Source: Phallusia mammillata (taxonomy: Eukaryota; Chordata; Ascidiacea; Phlebobranchia; Ascidiidae). From it: 64,000 bases of DNA. The notes under the pieces are model-generated. The model saw nothing but the letters and a program-made list of their open reading frames with translations, ran no database searches and was not told where the DNA came from. Both the position numbers and the translations under genes were made by a program. Below, piece after piece: positions 1 through 12,000 of this stretch (positions are counted from its first letter, which is position 1; every line of letters begins with the position of its first letter). Where the stretch lies: the NCBI GenBank assembly GCA_003260075.1, contig QLIY01000065.1:217917-281916 (forward strand). The letters run 5' to 3'.

Positions 1-121
1 TGTTCGGTCCTCGGGTGTAAAGTGAGGCTTTCCTTTGTTGAAATTCCAATATTTCCATGTGTTCCAGGTAACAAGACAGTGGCCGACTTGTTCATTCGTG
101 CAGTTTTGAAACGCGTGCCAC
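1..121 (-). CDS. Partial exon with Cys/Trp module, cut by window edge
   Basis: An acceptor (ttttgcag) precedes an open frame to the window edge. Translated from the second base of the exon it gives AF-x2-C-x7-C-x3-W-x5-WN. The same spacing occurs in the last exon of the neighbouring GH9 gene (298-495). This may be a further exon of that gene, an alternative last exon, or the tail of the next paralogue downstream. Another frame is also open, so the phase is not proven. No known domain is recognised. Confidence 0.4.
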
Positions 122-297
122 CTGCAAAATAATTACGACTTACAATTTTGGGAAGTTAAATTTAGAAAGATACCAGGAAAACACGCACCGACACATCACA
201 TTGGACTCCTTTGGATGAATGGGAATAGATTGCACTTTATCGTTGCATTCATTGAATGTATTTTGAATTCCTCGGACAAAGCACTTCTGTTTGTACA

Positions 298-3200
298 CTA
301 CACAATAGAAAATCGGATTACTAGTTTAAAAAGTAATTTCCAGTTAGCTAGAGCTCTGAATTCCTTACGTTCCTCCTTTTCCTTGCATTTTAACTCCAGT
401 TCAGTAAAGTAGCGATCGTATGAAGCGTCGTTGTTCCAAAAGTTATAAAAACTCCACAAGTCATCGCAGGTGGCACCCTGTTTGTCTGCGCACTCCTGTA
501 GCAAATACAATTTAAAACATCAATTATTCAAACACCAAAGCCTGTTATGTAATTACAAGCTCGCATGAAGACTTTAACGCACCTCGAAAGCAGTGTACCG
601 GCATTCGTATTTTTGTCGGGCGGGATGCGTGAGGAATTTTCTTCGCTCGATGGCACAGAAGTCAAAAACTTGCATTGGATCACAAATTCCACCTGTACAA
701 ATGGCATTTGTCAAAATTTGCTTCAAATGCGAATACGTAAAACATGATCTATCACACGACAACAAATAATGACACGTGCATTCACCTTTGAAAACCAAAT
801 CCTTCGGTGCTTCTGTGGTCGTCTTTTGCAACACGACGATTACAGGGGTAACCGAAGTCGTTGTTCTGGTTATAATGCTACTGGTTTTAACTGGCTGAGA
901 AGTGCTAGGCGAAACACTGGTCGGATTCAAAGTGGTTAAATCTGTAGTTGCTGAAGTAATGTAAGTCGTATCCAATGGCTGTGTTGTTGTTTGAAACGCA
1001 GCAGAAGATGCCGTTACTCCAACAGTTGTTGTCGCAAAAGCTGTCATATTTGTTTCTCCATTATTGGGTAGAGTTTGATTTATGAACGCTGTGCCGTTGC
1101 TGACAGCCATGACAGTTGTATTTGCAACAACTTCGCCACCCGGGCCGTAATTTCCCCAGTCAATATTGTTGTTATTTTCAAAGAATTCTTCGAGATCTTC
1201 TGGATTGATTGGAGCTTCCCCGGGTACAGGAGTGGTGGTTTGAACTGTAGTTGTGGTGGTGGCAGTGTTCGGTTCAGGGGTCGTGGTCAATGGTGGATAT
1301 AACTCAAGATACTTTAAACCGGCGATGGCAGACTGGAAGCAGGCGTTGTAATCTAACGCCACCTCATTGTGCCTAAAACCATACATTTTGATTATAGAAA
1401 CATCACAAGACAACTAAAATAACATTAGGCATTTATAAATATACCTAATCAGTCTTAACACTTTTGTAATTGGTAAGCAATAGCAGTGCTGGATTAAGGG
1501 TCTGCTGGCCTGTAGGCACATTTTATAAGTGGCCCGAAGATCAGGGTTGCCAACTAAAAAAATAGAATTATCAGTGTTGCCAAATCATTGTGTCAAAGTT
1601 CGTTGTTGCAAAGTGGCCTGGATTTTTGACTGGCCTGTAGGCACGTGCTTACTTTGCCTAATGGTTAATCCGGCACTGAGCATTAGTAGCCTATAGATAC
1701 CCTGCATATAGACAGGGTTGCCATCGATGCCGCATCGTTGGTGTAGTAGAATAAGAGCTTTGTTAACTGTTTAAATATAGGCGGTGTCGACAATGAAAGA
1801 GGTTGAAAACCACAGACCCCGAGATAACATTAAAATAAGGATAAATCTTAGACATAAGACAAACGTGCTAATAATGTATTACTCAAAAGACTTTCGATCA
1901 TCAGTGTACTGGTCGTTGATATCAGGCCCTCCGACCAATGCTCCATACAACACATGGGGATTCCTGAGTTCACTTGAAAAATGTTCGTATCCACAAACGA
2001 CATCGTCTGGGCATGAACTTGCTCTGAATGAACAAATACAGAATGTAGTTCAGAAATACCTGGAACAATTCATAATGGTTGATGCCCAGTCAATCGTTTT
2101 TGTGGAAATGTTCTTTAGCACGAATGTGGTACAGCTAAATGAACCAGTCAAAATTTTCAGCATGCGACTTTAATGTCAGTGTTTTCATTGTTGTTTATTG
2201 AACCCTTGCGTTTCCAAACGATTTTTTTAACTTTGCACAATAGAAGCTGTTATAATTATCACTCTGCACAGAAATTCGCTTTTCGATGATGCCAACATCA
2301 ACGTTTGTAATGAAAACGTATTCAATGAGTATACAAGCTCTCTTGCTATTATCCTGTTGCATTAATTGGTATAACTTTCTCGAAGTTGGATAATCAGTTT
2401 ATATCGTACCTGTGATGAGGCCTCGTTGGTGGATTGGGTCCATACCCGACCACGTAACTTCCAAGTCCGCTGTCTCCCAGCATGTAGTGAATTTGTCTTT
2501 TTGCAAAATCCCGGTAAGTTTCGGGCTCGATACCCAGGTTCGCTGCTCCCATGCAGATATACGACACACCCGCTGCGTGGCGTAGTGGACCCCATTTGTT
2601 AATAAATATTAACCCGCGGGGCGTGTAACTGCAAAATAACCGGGTCTGATCAAGCTGGTAGTTATATTTGTTGTTTCTTGCTTTTTGACAGGAAATAAGA
2701 AAATACGCGGGGATTGATTTGTGGCTCACACCGTTATCTCATCAAGTTCCCCAAAGTTATTTGTATTTGTTTAACAAAGTTTAGGAAACACATATAGGTT
2801 ACAGTGGCGTAGGCAGCCAAAAATTTTGGGAGGGGCCAAATAATTTGGGGGGGGGGGGGGTCTTTGATAGTTGAGGGACGAAACTACACTAAATTAAAGT
2901 TTATCAATGTACAACTTTGGGGGGGGGGGGAGAGTTTTTTTATGTTATTTTGATATAAAATCTTCACGCTTCGACCAAATGTAAACTGTCAAATTTATTT
3001 CGTATTTTCAAGTTTATTTTTCCTCTTTTTTTATATACCTTTCAGGCTTGTAGGCTGAGCGATATTTTCTTGTCATCATAAAAGTTTTTCGGCTTAACTT
3101 AAAAAGATTAGTTTTTAATGTCATATTACAATTCTTCTGACACGGTCCATAAATGGGTTAAAATTTAGTTAGACAGTTGTCAAAGACCTACCCAAACAAA

Positions 3201-5432
3201 ACGTTTTCAAAAAAAAACTTACCGAACAATGTTCTGATCAGGCTGTAATCCATTGCAAAATCGTCTTAGAGCTTTTATGTACATTGGACTCTTTGTGATT
3301 TGTGCAAGAAGCAATTGCACTCCAGGAGTTTTTTGATCCCAATTAAAGCCTTCTGCAATGGAATGAGGGGTGGGAATCTGACGGTACTGAGTCTGTAAAA
3401 AAAATAGATACATCTAATTGGGATAAGACATATGCATTTCGCTTTTTAGTGTCCGAAAAACAAATAATTTCCTGCATTCATACATTAATTACCCTGAATC
3501 GTCGCAGTTGTTCGCTTTAATTACAAGGAAATTTCATGAATAAGGAAACATTGTCTACGTTAAATGCTACATAGGTCATCTATATTGGCACATTCATTTT
3601 TGTGGTCCATTAGTTTTGACAGAAAGTTGGTTATCAAAAACAGAAGTCTGTACTATTTCCGACAAATTTAAAGTTGTTTTTCACAATCATTTACCTGTGC
3701 AGTTGACAGATAAGACCTTTCGTTTGTTGCCAAGTAAAGCCAAGTTGAAGCCCAAGCAAGCTCATCTTCAAATCCCGAACGCGACTGATAATACTGTGCT
3801 GCATCGCGAATGGATCTAAGTTCAAGCATGTCGTTTAGCAAACATTTTTAGATATTGTTTCATTGGTGCCAATTGGCTAATGATGGTCTTTAGCTACGCC
3901 GTTGTTGAATATCTTAGTTTAAAAACTGTAAATTTAGCTAAAAGGGGGGGGGGGGCATGTCGTTTAGCAAACATTTTTAGATATTGTTTCTTTGGTGCCA
4001 ATTGGCTAATGTTGGTCTTTAGCAACGCCGTTGTTGAATATCTTAGTTTAAAAACTGTAAATTTAGCTAAAAAAGATTGTCTGATAAACATCTTGGCACA
4101 AACATGTTAAATGCAGTTTGTGGAAAAAATGCTGACGGTTAGGACCTTCAGTCCGCAAGTTAAACTAGCTTTTTTGTCGACAATATATAACACTAGTTTC
4201 TCGTATGCTACAATAGTCTATCGAGTGGAATTAGCACGTCTGTGAACAATGTTTTACAATAGTTACTAATAAACTAGCAGAATACCTGTGATAGCGCTCA
4301 GTGTATTTCACAGCAAAATCGTGCAACTGTCGGGCATGGGTCAGCAGAGTAGACGAATAATTGCTATCCACTGAACGAAAAACAAGAGAAGCAGCGGCCA
4401 TCGCAGCAGCAGCTTCGCCAACCAGGTCACTGCCAGGTGACCTTGAAGTTAGTTTATATGCTGGACGCTTGACGGATTCCATTTTGTCCGGCGTCGTCCA
4501 CTTGTTGTGGTCTAACTCCCCATTGCCAACCTTGATTAACAGCAACGTTATGTGTAAATGATTTACATTAAACGTTGGTGTATGTCAGTATTCACAACTT
4601 GTTTCAGACATACTTCAATGCATTTTGAACTAGCTATACTGTTTTCAAAGACGTTGTTTTTGTCTCGCCATTTTAAAGTATTTTGATATTTAAGATTTGT
4701 GTAACCAACCTGTCCGTAAAACTCGTACGGAGCCACATGACATTTGATGAAGTAGTCTGTGGCCCACTTTACAGCTTTTCTGGCGTTTTCCATTTCCCCA
4801 GCATCTTCATAGGCCTTGCCGTATTGCAGGATTCCCCACGCAAGGATTGTTGTAGTGTACGCCATGGGAAAGTTAAATTTCATGTAGTCGCCAGCATCAA
4901 AATATCCTCCGCTGGAAAATAAAAATTGAGATTTTGTGAAATAGGCACTAGATTAAACTGCATGTTTATTGCATATTTAAATATAATCTCTCCAACAACA
5001 AAAAAAGAAAAATGTTTTCTGTATTTTTTTTATAACGTGGTTTATATAACGAGGATAATGCCGTTAAGAAAAAAAAAGGACACAAACTTATATGATTGCA
5101 CTAAAACACGATGGTAGTAGATCAAACTTTTTGTCAAAATGTGAATGTTGCAACACTTTTCCTAACACGCAGATTTTCTTCGCCAGTTGGTTTACTCGTT
5201 TTTTATCATTCACCGGAAAACGTCTTTACCTTAGGTCTTCTCCATCTATTCCTTTGTCATTTACGAAAGCAGACTTTCTCCATGGAATTCGGTTATCCGG
5301 TGGCAGTTCTCCAGCTCGTTGCGCCTCGTAGAAGAGCAAAGATTTGTGAAGAACTTCATTGTAATCATGTTTCACGGCAAAGTTTTGCAAAATTTGCGAT
5401 TGCAACTCCTCTGGGTTGGGTTCCGAAAACGT
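298..5432 (-). CDS. GH9 endoglucanase domain, catalytically intact, with Thr-rich linker and Cys-rich tail
   Basis: Glycoside hydrolase family 9 (inverting endo-beta-1,4-glucanase), presumably secreted. Exons, 5' to 3': 5230-5432, 4710-4911, 4286-4530, 3695-3815, 3223-3392, 2410-2628, 1883-2023, 583-1372, 298-495. Junctions are GT-AG and keep phase. The first exon carries the GH9 start NRIPWR. Exon 2 has [13 protein letters not shown], containing both catalytic Asp of the DAGD motif. Exon 3 has [17 protein letters not shown], exon 6 has RPHHR, and exon 8 opens with NEVALDYNA, which supplies the catalytic Glu. After the GH9 fold comes about 140 residues rich in Thr, Ser, Pro and Asn, likely O-glycosylated, then a tail with about ten Cys. 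No signal peptide or start exon was found just upstream. The first exon begins in phase 0, matching the end of the preceding GH9 domain at 5987, so this may be the second half of one tandem protein. The 4710 donor (gttggt) is weak. A possible alternative donor (gtaagg) lies at about 371. Confidence 0.85.
1484..1678. mobile_element. Non-autonomous hAT-type element (195 bp)
   Basis: Terminal inverted repeats CAGTGCTGGATTAA and TTAATCCGGCACTG (one mismatch) bound the element. It is flanked by an 8-bp target duplication with one mismatch, AGCAATAG (1476-1483) and AGCATTAG (1679-1686). The 8-bp duplication and CAGTG ends are typical of hAT transposons. There is no coding capacity. It lies in the intron between exons 1883-2023 and 583-1372 of the GH9 gene. 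Confidence 0.85.
2804..2940. mobile_element. Possible truncated DNA-transposon end with two G runs
   Basis: The sequence starts CAGTGGCGTAGGCAGCC, which resembles the terminus of common hAT-like elements. No matching inverted end is seen within the next kilobase. Two 12-nt G runs (about 2849 and 2928) follow closely. It lies in a GH9 intron. Confidence 0.3.
3838..4076. repeat. Direct duplicate around a G run (intron)
   Basis: About 110 bp before the G run at 3945 is repeated just after it with a few substitutions. It lies in an intron of the intact GH9 gene. It fits two alleles joined end to end. Confidence 0.8.
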
Positions 5433-5509
5433 CTGGCCAGTAACCTGATGTACACATAACATGAAAGAAACATCATTCCCACTTCTTTAGCACCAACGCA
5501 ACTACAGTG

Positions 5510-6020
5510 GTACATCAGTCAAGTTACCTATCCTTACAAACCGATCTGGTTTAATGAAACGCAGCGACAAGGTATGTTATTCTGACATAAGTCCACATTA
5601 TCTGTGACTGTTTTCGTTTTTCAATATTGCCCCGCCTTGTAAAAGCATTTACACAAACACGACTACAGATATTGTAAGTTAATTGCAACCCGGTGTTTAT
5701 CCATTGTAATATTAAACTACCTGAAGTTCTAAGATTCCAGCCGCAAGTGTTTGCAGGGGGGGGGGAACAACAGTGCTTTCAGTCAGGTTACCTATGCTTA
5801 CAAGCTGATGTTGCTGGTTCGACGAAACAATGCGAGAAGGTATGTTATTCTGACATAAGTTCACATTATCTGTGACTGTTTTAGTTTTTCTGTATTGATC
5901 CGTCTTGTAAAATTATTCACACAAACACGATTACAGACATTGTAAGTTAACTGTAACCCGGTGTATCCATTTAAATATTAAACTACCTGAAGTTCTAAGA
6001 TTCCAGCCGCAAGTGTTTGC
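5510..6020. repeat. Direct duplicate around a G run, including the start of a GH9 exon
   Basis: The stretch 5514-5756, which ends with a copy of the 3' part of exon 5987-6092 (about 5713-5756), is repeated from about 5781 to 6015 after a G run at 5757. Divergence is several percent in intron sequence. The first copy breaks off inside the exon, so it cannot be a working exon. This makes the boundary between the two GH9 domains the least reliable part of the locus. Confidence 0.8.
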
Positions 6021-9000
6021 AGACCTGCATTGTAATCTATAGCGACGCCATTTTGCTGGTAGTCATCCCGAGAGTCGACATAATTGTCAAACCTAAACCA
6101 AAACATTGGGAAAATTACAAAAGTTGGCAAACTTAATGCTAATCGTACATATTCAACAGCATACAAGCTTAATGAAAGTATATAAAACATTTACTCTCAT
6201 CTAAAATGGAAAACAAAAGGAAATAAAATTACAATTGAATCAGTATTTTAGCATGTGATAGGTTTACATATTTTTGGAAAACATAACGACATCCAATCGA
6301 ATCAAATCAAAACAAAATACAAACACAGCCAACGGACCGTTAATAGCATCACGCCTATCCAACACTGTCATAAGTTGCAACCGATAACAATTAATTTTTT
6401 TCTCGGGGTTCGAACCCCTGACACTCCAGATCAGTTTTTTTTTATGTCGGTATGTGGGTCAGTCGCCCCAAGCCAATCGGCCAAGTCCCTGCCCATAACA
6501 ATTAAATAAAACTTACTTATCAGGTCCACCGACCATTGCACCAACAAGTGGTTGTGGATTTACTCGATCAACTTCCTTATCAGCAAATGTACACGGAGCA
6601 GGTTGATCAGGACATGAACTTCCACGGTGGTGTGGATGTTGAGGGGAATTTTCACCGAAACCGACTACAAAACTTCGACCTCCATCGCCTGAGGGAAGCA
6701 ATCGATTGTGTCATTTAAGAATCATTGTGAAAAGATAAGTTTTTTGCAAAGGCAGCCTACAGCCAGTCAAATTGCAAGGTACAAAACCACCTGTAGTGCA
6801 AAAGAGTAACTGACTTTGTTTTTCAGTTCCGTTTCGCGTTTGTCAAAAACTTAGTATTGTTGCAAGATTGTAATTCTGACACCACAATTGTTCTCTGTCA
6901 TCAAGTTACTGACTTAATTGCAAGTTGCGCTATTTTATCACTGCAATGACTTATCAATGTAACCATTTATTCAGCCGTAAAGTATAATAAAACAGGAGAA
7001 TTAAGCATTAAAGGTTTGCAACTGGTAGAAACGCTATATTTTTTGTAACACAATTATCATTAGCTCACCTAAAATATACGACAGTTGGCTATGAGCCAGA
7101 GGGGGGGGGGGCCGAAACCGACTACAAAACTTCGACCTCCATCGCCTAAGGAAAGCAAACGAATGTATCATTTTGCAAAGGCAGTCTGCAGCCAGACAAA
7201 TGACAATTAAGGTACAAAACCACATAAAGTGTAAAAAAGCACCAACTTTGTTTTTTATTTCCGTTTCGCGTTTGTCAAAAACTTAGTATTGTTGCAACAT
7301 TGTAAGTCTGACACCACACTTGTTTTCTTTATGTCATCAAGTTAATGACTTAATTGCAAGTTAATGTTAATTGCAGCAAGTTCCGCTATTTTATCACTGC
7401 AAAGGCTTAGCAATGTAACCAGTTTTTAGCAGCCGTAATGTACAATAAAACAGGAGAATTAAGCTTCAATAGTTTGCAACTGGTAGAAGCGCTATATTAT
7501 TTAGTAACATTATCATTAGCTCACCTAAAATATACGACAGTTGGCTATGAGCCAGACGTCGAAACGGAGCTGAACGCAATCCCAGTTTTGCCACCATGAG
7601 ACAAATAACTCCTATGTTGGCAGCGTGTCGGTTGGGACCCCATTCACTTATATAGAGCAAGCCGTTTGGTGTGTATTCCCCTCCAGCCGCAGGTAACTTG
7701 GCATCACAGAAGTCCGATACCTGGTATTTGTACTTATTTCTGAAAAAGGGCAATATTAATTGAGGATGGTAAAAGTATTTTTGCTTGTCAATTTCTGCTG
7801 GAATTTACTGTTGAAAAGACCCGACTTATAGTGTCACACACGGAGATTAAGTTTGACAGCTGATGGACTTGGTTTGTGACTTTTATCCCGTTTCCATGGC
7901 CGCTGGTCCGATCGGACTTTTCCGCTGGGGGGGGGGGGCTTGTCAATTTTTACTGGAATTTACTATTGAAAAGACCCGACTTATAGTGTCACACACGGAG
8001 ATTAAGTTTGACAGCTGACGGACTTGGTTTGTGACTTAGATACATTATAATCATTTGTTTGCAACAATATGTCTGACAAAGCGAGAAAATATGTGACTTG
8101 ACGAGTCAGTTTTTATTTTCGTGTTCTCAGCAGTTTCTAAAATAAAACATTGTTCCCTATAACGCTTTCATAAAGATACAATTCTGTACAGACAAACTGG
8201 ACTTCTTTTTCCAAGCTGCTATTTGGAAGTCCAACAAATTTGTAGTGGGCAAGTTAAATTTTATGTGTTTTAACATAGGAAAAGTTAATTCTTACTCGTC
8301 GGTTAATTCTGCCAACAGAACAAGGGCTCCAATTCGCTTATCATCCCAATTGAACGTGGTTATAGCATCCTTGTTCGGATTTTTGTCTAGTCGATTTTTT
8401 GCAATGTTCAGGTAAACGTCTTCGCCAGTTGCTTTGTACAGCCAGAGTGCGCCCCAACCCAATTCATCCCAAAATCCACTCCACGACCTGTAATAGGGGG
8501 GGGGGTAACTTTGGACGCCAAACGACTACTTGAGCTCCGTAGTACTATAGATATAACTAATTTTTGGGATGATCGAAAAAATCGATGGTTAATCGGGAAA
8601 ATATGTTTGGATTAATTCGGAACATAATCACAAAAAATCTTACACTCCCAAGTCACAAATGCTATTAAGCGATTTGTGGGATATTTTTGAAAACACACTG
8701 ATACAGTAGTCAGCTTACTTGAATGATTGCGTTGCCTCTGTTATTGATTCATGATAACTGCGGGGGGGGGGTGCGTCCTTGTTCGGATTTTTGTCCAGTC
8801 GATTTTTTGCAATGTTCAGGTAAACATCTTCGCCAGTTGCTTTGTACAGCCAGAGTGCGCCCCAACCTAATTCATCCCAAAATCCACTCCAAGACCTGTA
8901 ACAGAGAAAAACTTAGGTAAACCTTACGTCCAACAAAAACGTTTAATGTCAAGCAAATTGAAAATAGTTTACTTTTTAGTTGTCTATAAATCCAGGTTAG

Positions 9001-12000
9001 GTTTTAGAATGTGATAAAAGTCAGCTGTTTAACTTTGGACGCGAAACGATTACTTGAGTTTTGAACTCCGTAGTACTATAAAGATACAAGTAATTTTTTG
9101 GGTGATTGAAAAAATCGCTAAACAATCGGAAAAAAATGGTTGGATTAATTTGGAACATGATCACAAAAAATCATACTCCAAAGTCATTAGCGCCATTGAA
9201 CGCAGTTTGCAGGTGTTTTTCGAAAACACACTGGGAGCCAAACTTACTTGAATGATTGCGTTGCCTCTGTTATTGATTCATGATAACTGCCTCTGTATTT
9301 GTCTGCGAATTGGAAAAGCTCCTTCGCGTGCTTGATCAACAACCTAAAACATGACAGAAAAGTGTTACCCTGCTGCATTAACATCTCAAAAATAGTTGTA
9401 GCAATTAGACCCGGTGGTACTTACCGGTGGTAAGTAATGTTCGAGCTTTTAAACACCATAGCAGTTGCTGCAAGAGCGGCTGCCGTTTCAGCTGCCAGAT
9501 CAGATCCTGGGTGAAATCTTGTAATTTTGAACGAAGGTCGGGCTTTCTTGATATCCTCTGCCCTTCCCCAATATTCACCATCTATTTTTGGTGTTGAGAT
9601 CTAAATTAATAAATAAGCGTTAATCAAGTTTGTATCGTATAAGTCCTAAATCAGCATGGCTTTAGCAGGTTTTCAGATTGTTTGTAAATTGCAAATGTTG
9701 GACTTTACACACTATACATACGTTCAAGTTTAATCTAACTATCTGAAGCACTATCCTTCATGTCACGTTGAGCAATTTAAATACACAAAAAGATGGCTGA
9801 CATTAAGCATCAGTATGTCAGTGCGAATTTGCATGAGCAATTGAATTAATTTGTAGTTATCACTCTAAAACATGGATATTTGTATGGTAAACAACTTTAT
9901 ACATACCTGGCCGTAGAATTCAAATTTGGAAACATGACACTTGATAAAATAATCCGTTGCCCACTTAAGAGCATTCATAGCATGCGGGATTTGGTATGAT
10001 GCAAGGTAAGCATTTCGAAACTCTAGCAATCCCCAGGCCATCATGGTAGTGGAAAAGGCCATTGGAAAGCCGTATTTCACATAACCTCCATCTGATACAA
10101 GTTTGGTTTGTCATAAATAATGTTTATGCAAATCGTAGACAAGTATTGTTCAACTAAAACTAAATTATAGAGAAATTTCTGATTTATTTGAACATGCTTT
10201 CATTAAACTCCTGATAAAAAGTATCTTTTTGCTCACCTATATAATATCCTCCACTTAAGTCCTGACCGACATCAAATCCGTCTCTCAAGGCCGAGTGCGA
10301 TCTCCACGGAATCCTGTTGTTCGGTGGAAGAAAACCGGATCGTTGTGATTCAAAAAACAACAATGACTTGGTGATGACGTCACGCAGATTATAGCGCAAA
10401 TTCATCTCTTCTAAGTTGGGTGGTTCCACGGTTGTAGATTGTGTTGTGCTGGGTAATAATATTGTAAGTTTTGTTTTACATCTGTACGTCTTAACCGGTC
10501 GCTAGGGGTCTCTTACTAACACAAAGTTTAACAAAAAACAAACAAGCCAATAAATTTGAGTCAATATGACGTTTTGGCACTTTTTATGTCCTTGTCACAT
10601 GATAAAATTTGAAGCTACGAAGGCTTGCAGAACTCAAAACAAATTCAAAGAAACGGTACGACATAATTAAAGTTATTTCACCATTACGCCCCTTTTGCAA
10701 AACTAATATTTAATATATTAACCAATTTTAGTTATGGCTACATTCGGATTTATAACAGATCATTTTAAGGAAGGTATGTTTCATTGTTTCATTTTTTTCC
10801 TGTGAATATGCTACTACTCAGCATCCAAATAGTACAAACATGTAAAAAGTTTTTACCTTGCTTTTCTCGTTGTTCTTGCAACTGTAATGGGTGCAGATGT
10901 AGTTGTAAGAAGATCCCACCATGGTCCGCGTCTTGCCGTCGTTGTGGTAACAAGAGGTGTTGCTTCGGTTGTGGCGACGGTCGTAGTCGAACTGAAACAA
11001 AGCCGTGTATTAAAGAATACAACTATTTGCATGTTTTGCCAGTCTACCGCATTTAACACTTACCTGGGCCTGGGTGGCTCCGTGACACCGTTTATAGCCC
11101 GGTTAAGAGCGACTCGTACATTTTCACCTTCGTATGCAAGTGGGATCATTAACACTTCTGCCTTCGGAAGTTTTGGAGTTCCTGCATACAAAGCGTGTAT
11201 CAGTGCCTATCCTGTTTAACTATTTGTCTGCAACTTTGTAGCTGAATACAAATAACCGGACAACACGGCCTGCATTTTCCTAACACTCGAAGAATAGCGC
11301 CTGATTCTTGATAACGAGCAGTTAAAAAGTAACTTTATTTCGCAATAAAGTAGGATTACAGCAGAAATTGTAAACAATGCTTATCGCATGAATTGTAAAT
11401 CGTAATTTATATGTAGCATAAATGAAGAATAATTTAGATGGATTTTAGCGTTGCAAGTTGCAGTTAGAACTGTCGTTTGATTCTCAAAGACGGAAGGCCC
11501 AGCTTTAAGAAACTGTAGTGGTTGTCATGCAAAAGCATTAGATGTAACATTATGAACTTATAAAATTACCCAAAGTCATTCAAACGTATAGCGTATTTTT
11601 GTGTGTCCTAAATTTCATGTTTTTGCGCATTTTGTGTCACTACACTCAATTTTCCAAGAATAATGGTTAGGGAGGAATTGAGAAGGAATGTAAATTAATT
11701 TGTGATATGTTCTGGGGGGGGGGGTGTTTTGCGATTCGTTTAATAAAACACTCTAGACCAGTGGTTCTCAACCAGTGGGCCATGGCATTTTGTGTCACTA
11801 CACTCAATTTTCCAAGAATAATGGTTTGGGAGGAATTGAGAAGGAATGTAAATTAATTTGTGATATGTTCTGCAGTTTTTTGTTTTGTTCTGAACCTATT
11901 TTATAGTTGTTTTCTTTCTATCATAAGAATTTACTGGGCCACAGAATTTTTGTGCAATAAAAGTGGGCCACGAAAGAAAAAAGGTTGAGAACCACTGCCC

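Noticed and set aside
7034..7225. Minus ORF joining two GH9 exon pieces through a poly-Pro stretch
   Set aside because: The join is the G run at 7101 between truncated allelic copies.
10237..10448. GH9 pseudogene interpretation of the first GH9 domain
   Set aside because: Twelve exons keep frame, splice sites and most fold motifs. Only the catalytic positions are changed, so a plain pseudogene is less likely.
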